Positions 5,768 to 6,645 of a stretch of 6,645 nt of DNA are shown here, piece after piece. A model generated the notes under the pieces. It was not told the DNA's origin and did not search any database. It saw only the letters and a program-made list of their open reading frames with translations. The stretch comes from Rhodospirillales bacterium (GTDB lineage: Bacteria > Pseudomonadota > Alphaproteobacteria > Rhodospirillales > JAOUPW01), in contig JAOUPW010000113.1 of NCBI GenBank assembly GCA_029879665.1, forward strand, positions 1-6,645, given 5' to 3'. A program made the position numbers and the translations under genes. How positions within the stretch are numbered: position 1 is the first letter of the stretch; each line of letters begins with the position of its first letter.

Positions 5768-6334
5768 ATGACCTCAGAATTGCTGATCCCGGAATTTTCC
5801 CGTCCTGTTTCTCCCGATACCCTGACGAATCAGGATAACCTGTTTAAAATAGAAGCTTCGCCCGAGGAAAAATCGGCTTTGGCCAAGCGGTTCGATTTAT
5901 TGTCCCTCGAAGTGCTTCGGGCGACAATCCATGTCTTCCCGCCGGAGGAGGGGCCTCTTATTAGGCTTAAGGGCGACTATACAGCCGAAGTCACGCAATC
6001 CTGCGTCGTGACCCTGGAACCGGTTAAATCAAGGCTGGAGGGAACGTTTGAGCGCCTTTATGACCTGGAGGTCGGTGAGGAAAATTTCCCTGCCGATGAG
6101 GACATCATTCTTGGCCCAGGGGATGAGGTTTCCGTCGACCCCCTTGTCGGGGGCATCCTGGACCTGGGAGAGGTCGTTGCCGAGCAATTGGGGCTGGACC
6201 TCAATCCCTTCCCCCGGGCGGAAAAGGCAACTTTTGATGGTTTTTCAACCCTTTCAGGCTCGTCTCTTCCTCCCCGGCTTAAGGATAACCCGTTCGCCGC
6301 GCTGGAAGAGTTAAAGGGGAAATTTAAGCTTTAA
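5768..6334 (+). CDS. DUF177/YceD family protein (23S rRNA accumulation protein)
   Basis: This is a YceD-type protein of 188 residues, a normal length. In bacteria and plants the family is encoded next to rpmF and has been tied to accumulation of 23S rRNA, so a role in large-subunit biogenesis in the cytoplasm is likely; the biochemical activity is unknown. Family stretches are visible: GDYTAEVTQSCVVTLEPV (69-86) with a single cysteine at 79, an acidic segment (100-125) rich in Asp and Glu, then DLGEVVAEQLGLDLNPFPR (132-150) and the C-terminal NPFAALEELK motif (174-183). The start is ATG with a weak ACGGA ribosome-binding site (5757-5761), and no better in-frame start is seen. It lies between the bc1 chaperone and rpmF, the standard arrangement, with an 85-base gap before rpmF. 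Confidence 0.9.
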   Translation: MTSELLIPEFSRPVSPDTLTNQDNLFKIEASPEEKSALAKRFDLLSLEVLRATIHVFPPEEGPLIRLKGDYTAEVTQSCVVTLEPVKSRLEGTFERLYDLEVGEENFPADEDIILGPGDEVSVDPLVGGILDLGEVVAEQLGLDLNPFPRAEKATFDGFSTLSGSSLPPRLKDNPFAALEELKGKFKL

Positions 6335-6365
6335 ATCAAGCGTCTTGCCCCAACCCTGATTTTTG

Positions 6366-6394
6366 TTTAAGTAAGCGTCCGCGCCCACTAAAAT
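6366..6394 (+). promoter_or_regulatory. Possible rpmF promoter
   Basis: In the 85-base gap before rpmF, TAAAAT (6389-6394) is a five-of-six match to a -10 box. Upstream, TTTAAG (6366-6371) at a 17-base spacing is only a weak -35 match. A start near 6401 would give a leader of about 20 bases with GGAAGAAG (6407-6414) as ribosome-binding site. rpmF may instead, or also, be read from the upstream genes. Confidence 0.3.
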
Positions 6395-6419
6395 ACGGGT
6401 CTAATTGGAAGAAGAATAA

Positions 6420-6605
6420 ATGGCAGTTCCAAAGAAAAAAACATCGAAGTCTCGACGCGACATGCGCCGCGCTCACGATTCTCTTAAATCTTCGGTATAC
6501 GAAGAATGCTCCAACTGTGGTGAATTGAAGCGGCCGCATCACGTATGTTCGTCGTGTGGAAGCTATAATGGTCGAGATGTGACCGAAGCGGAAGCGGCCG
6601 CCTGA
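6420..6605 (+). CDS. rpmF: 50S ribosomal protein L32
   Basis: L32 is a small zinc-ribbon protein of the large ribosomal subunit, located near the exit-tunnel side. The 61-residue length is typical. It begins with the family signature [19 protein letters not shown], a strongly basic N-terminus that contacts 23S rRNA. It then carries two cysteine pairs, Cys30-x2-Cys33 and Cys43-x2-Cys46 ([18 protein letters not shown]), forming an intact zinc site; this is therefore the zinc-binding form and not the cysteine-free version used under zinc limitation. The C-terminus is acidic and alanine-rich, as in other alphaproteobacterial L32. A GGAAGAAG ribosome-binding site precedes the ATG. The preceding gene is DUF177, as usual. 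In most proteobacteria plsX and fabH follow, but only 40 bases remain in the window. Confidence 0.97.
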   Translation: MAVPKKKTSKSRRDMRRAHDSLKSSVYEECSNCGELKRPHHVCSSCGSYNGRDVTEAEAAA

Positions 6606-6645
6606 CACATCTTTTCATCGGCAGCGGGGGCTACCCCTCTTGAAT

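Noticed and set aside
6336..6608. 90-residue minus-strand reading frame opposite rpmF
   Set aside because: It covers the L32 gene and its leader in antisense, with no family resemblance; L32 is unmistakable on the plus strand.
6627..6637. GGGG-CTA-CCCC hairpin after rpmF as a terminator
   Set aside because: There are only four pairs with a three-base loop and no T run within the window; plsX is usually co-transcribed with rpmF, so termination is not expected.

Overview
The window looks like chromosomal DNA of an alphaproteobacterium, probably a Rhodospirillales-like or marine lineage. The main reason is the right-hand block: a bamE-type lipoprotein gene divergent from a ubiquinol-cytochrome c chaperone gene, then a DUF177/YceD gene and rpmF. 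That arrangement is familiar from alphaproteobacteria, and the cytochrome bc1 assembly chaperone is itself typical of that class (and of mitochondria). No tRNA, rRNA, CRISPR array, insertion sequence or phage gene is visible.

Left block (1-4448, all plus strand). The window opens inside a gene that reads through its left edge. It encodes the C-terminal two thirds of an indolepyruvate ferredoxin oxidoreductase beta-type subunit (IorB with a DUF6537 tail). Five bases later comes a MarR-family regulator, and 40 bases after that a complete TRAP transporter: periplasmic solute-binding protein (dctP), small membrane subunit (dctQ) and large membrane subunit (dctM). dctQ and dctM overlap by one base. 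A perfect 13-bp inverted repeat sits between dctP and dctQ and probably lets the binding protein be made in excess over the membrane subunits. The short gaps suggest one transcription unit. The working inference is that the TRAP system imports an organic (perhaps aromatic or 2-oxo) acid linked to the aryl-pyruvate to aryl-acetyl-CoA chemistry of IorAB, with the MarR protein sensing a pathway compound. The ligand is not proven by the sequence.

Middle (4449-4576). This is a 128-base convergent gap between dctM and bamE. It holds a modest hairpin and an 8-base direct repeat and no gene. It marks the border between the catabolic/transport block and the housekeeping block.

Right block (4577-6645). 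bamE is on the minus strand, with a good sigma-70-like promoter in the 168-base divergent region. On the plus strand are the bc1 chaperone, the DUF177 protein and ribosomal protein L32 with an intact four-cysteine zinc site. These serve outer-membrane assembly, respiratory-complex assembly and ribosome biogenesis. The window ends 40 bases after rpmF, where plsX would be expected from the usual gene order. Nothing here clearly amounts to an undescribed system. The most worthwhile leads are the iorB-marR-TRAP association, the dctP/dctQ hairpin, and a terminator-like hairpin at the end of the bc1 chaperone gene.
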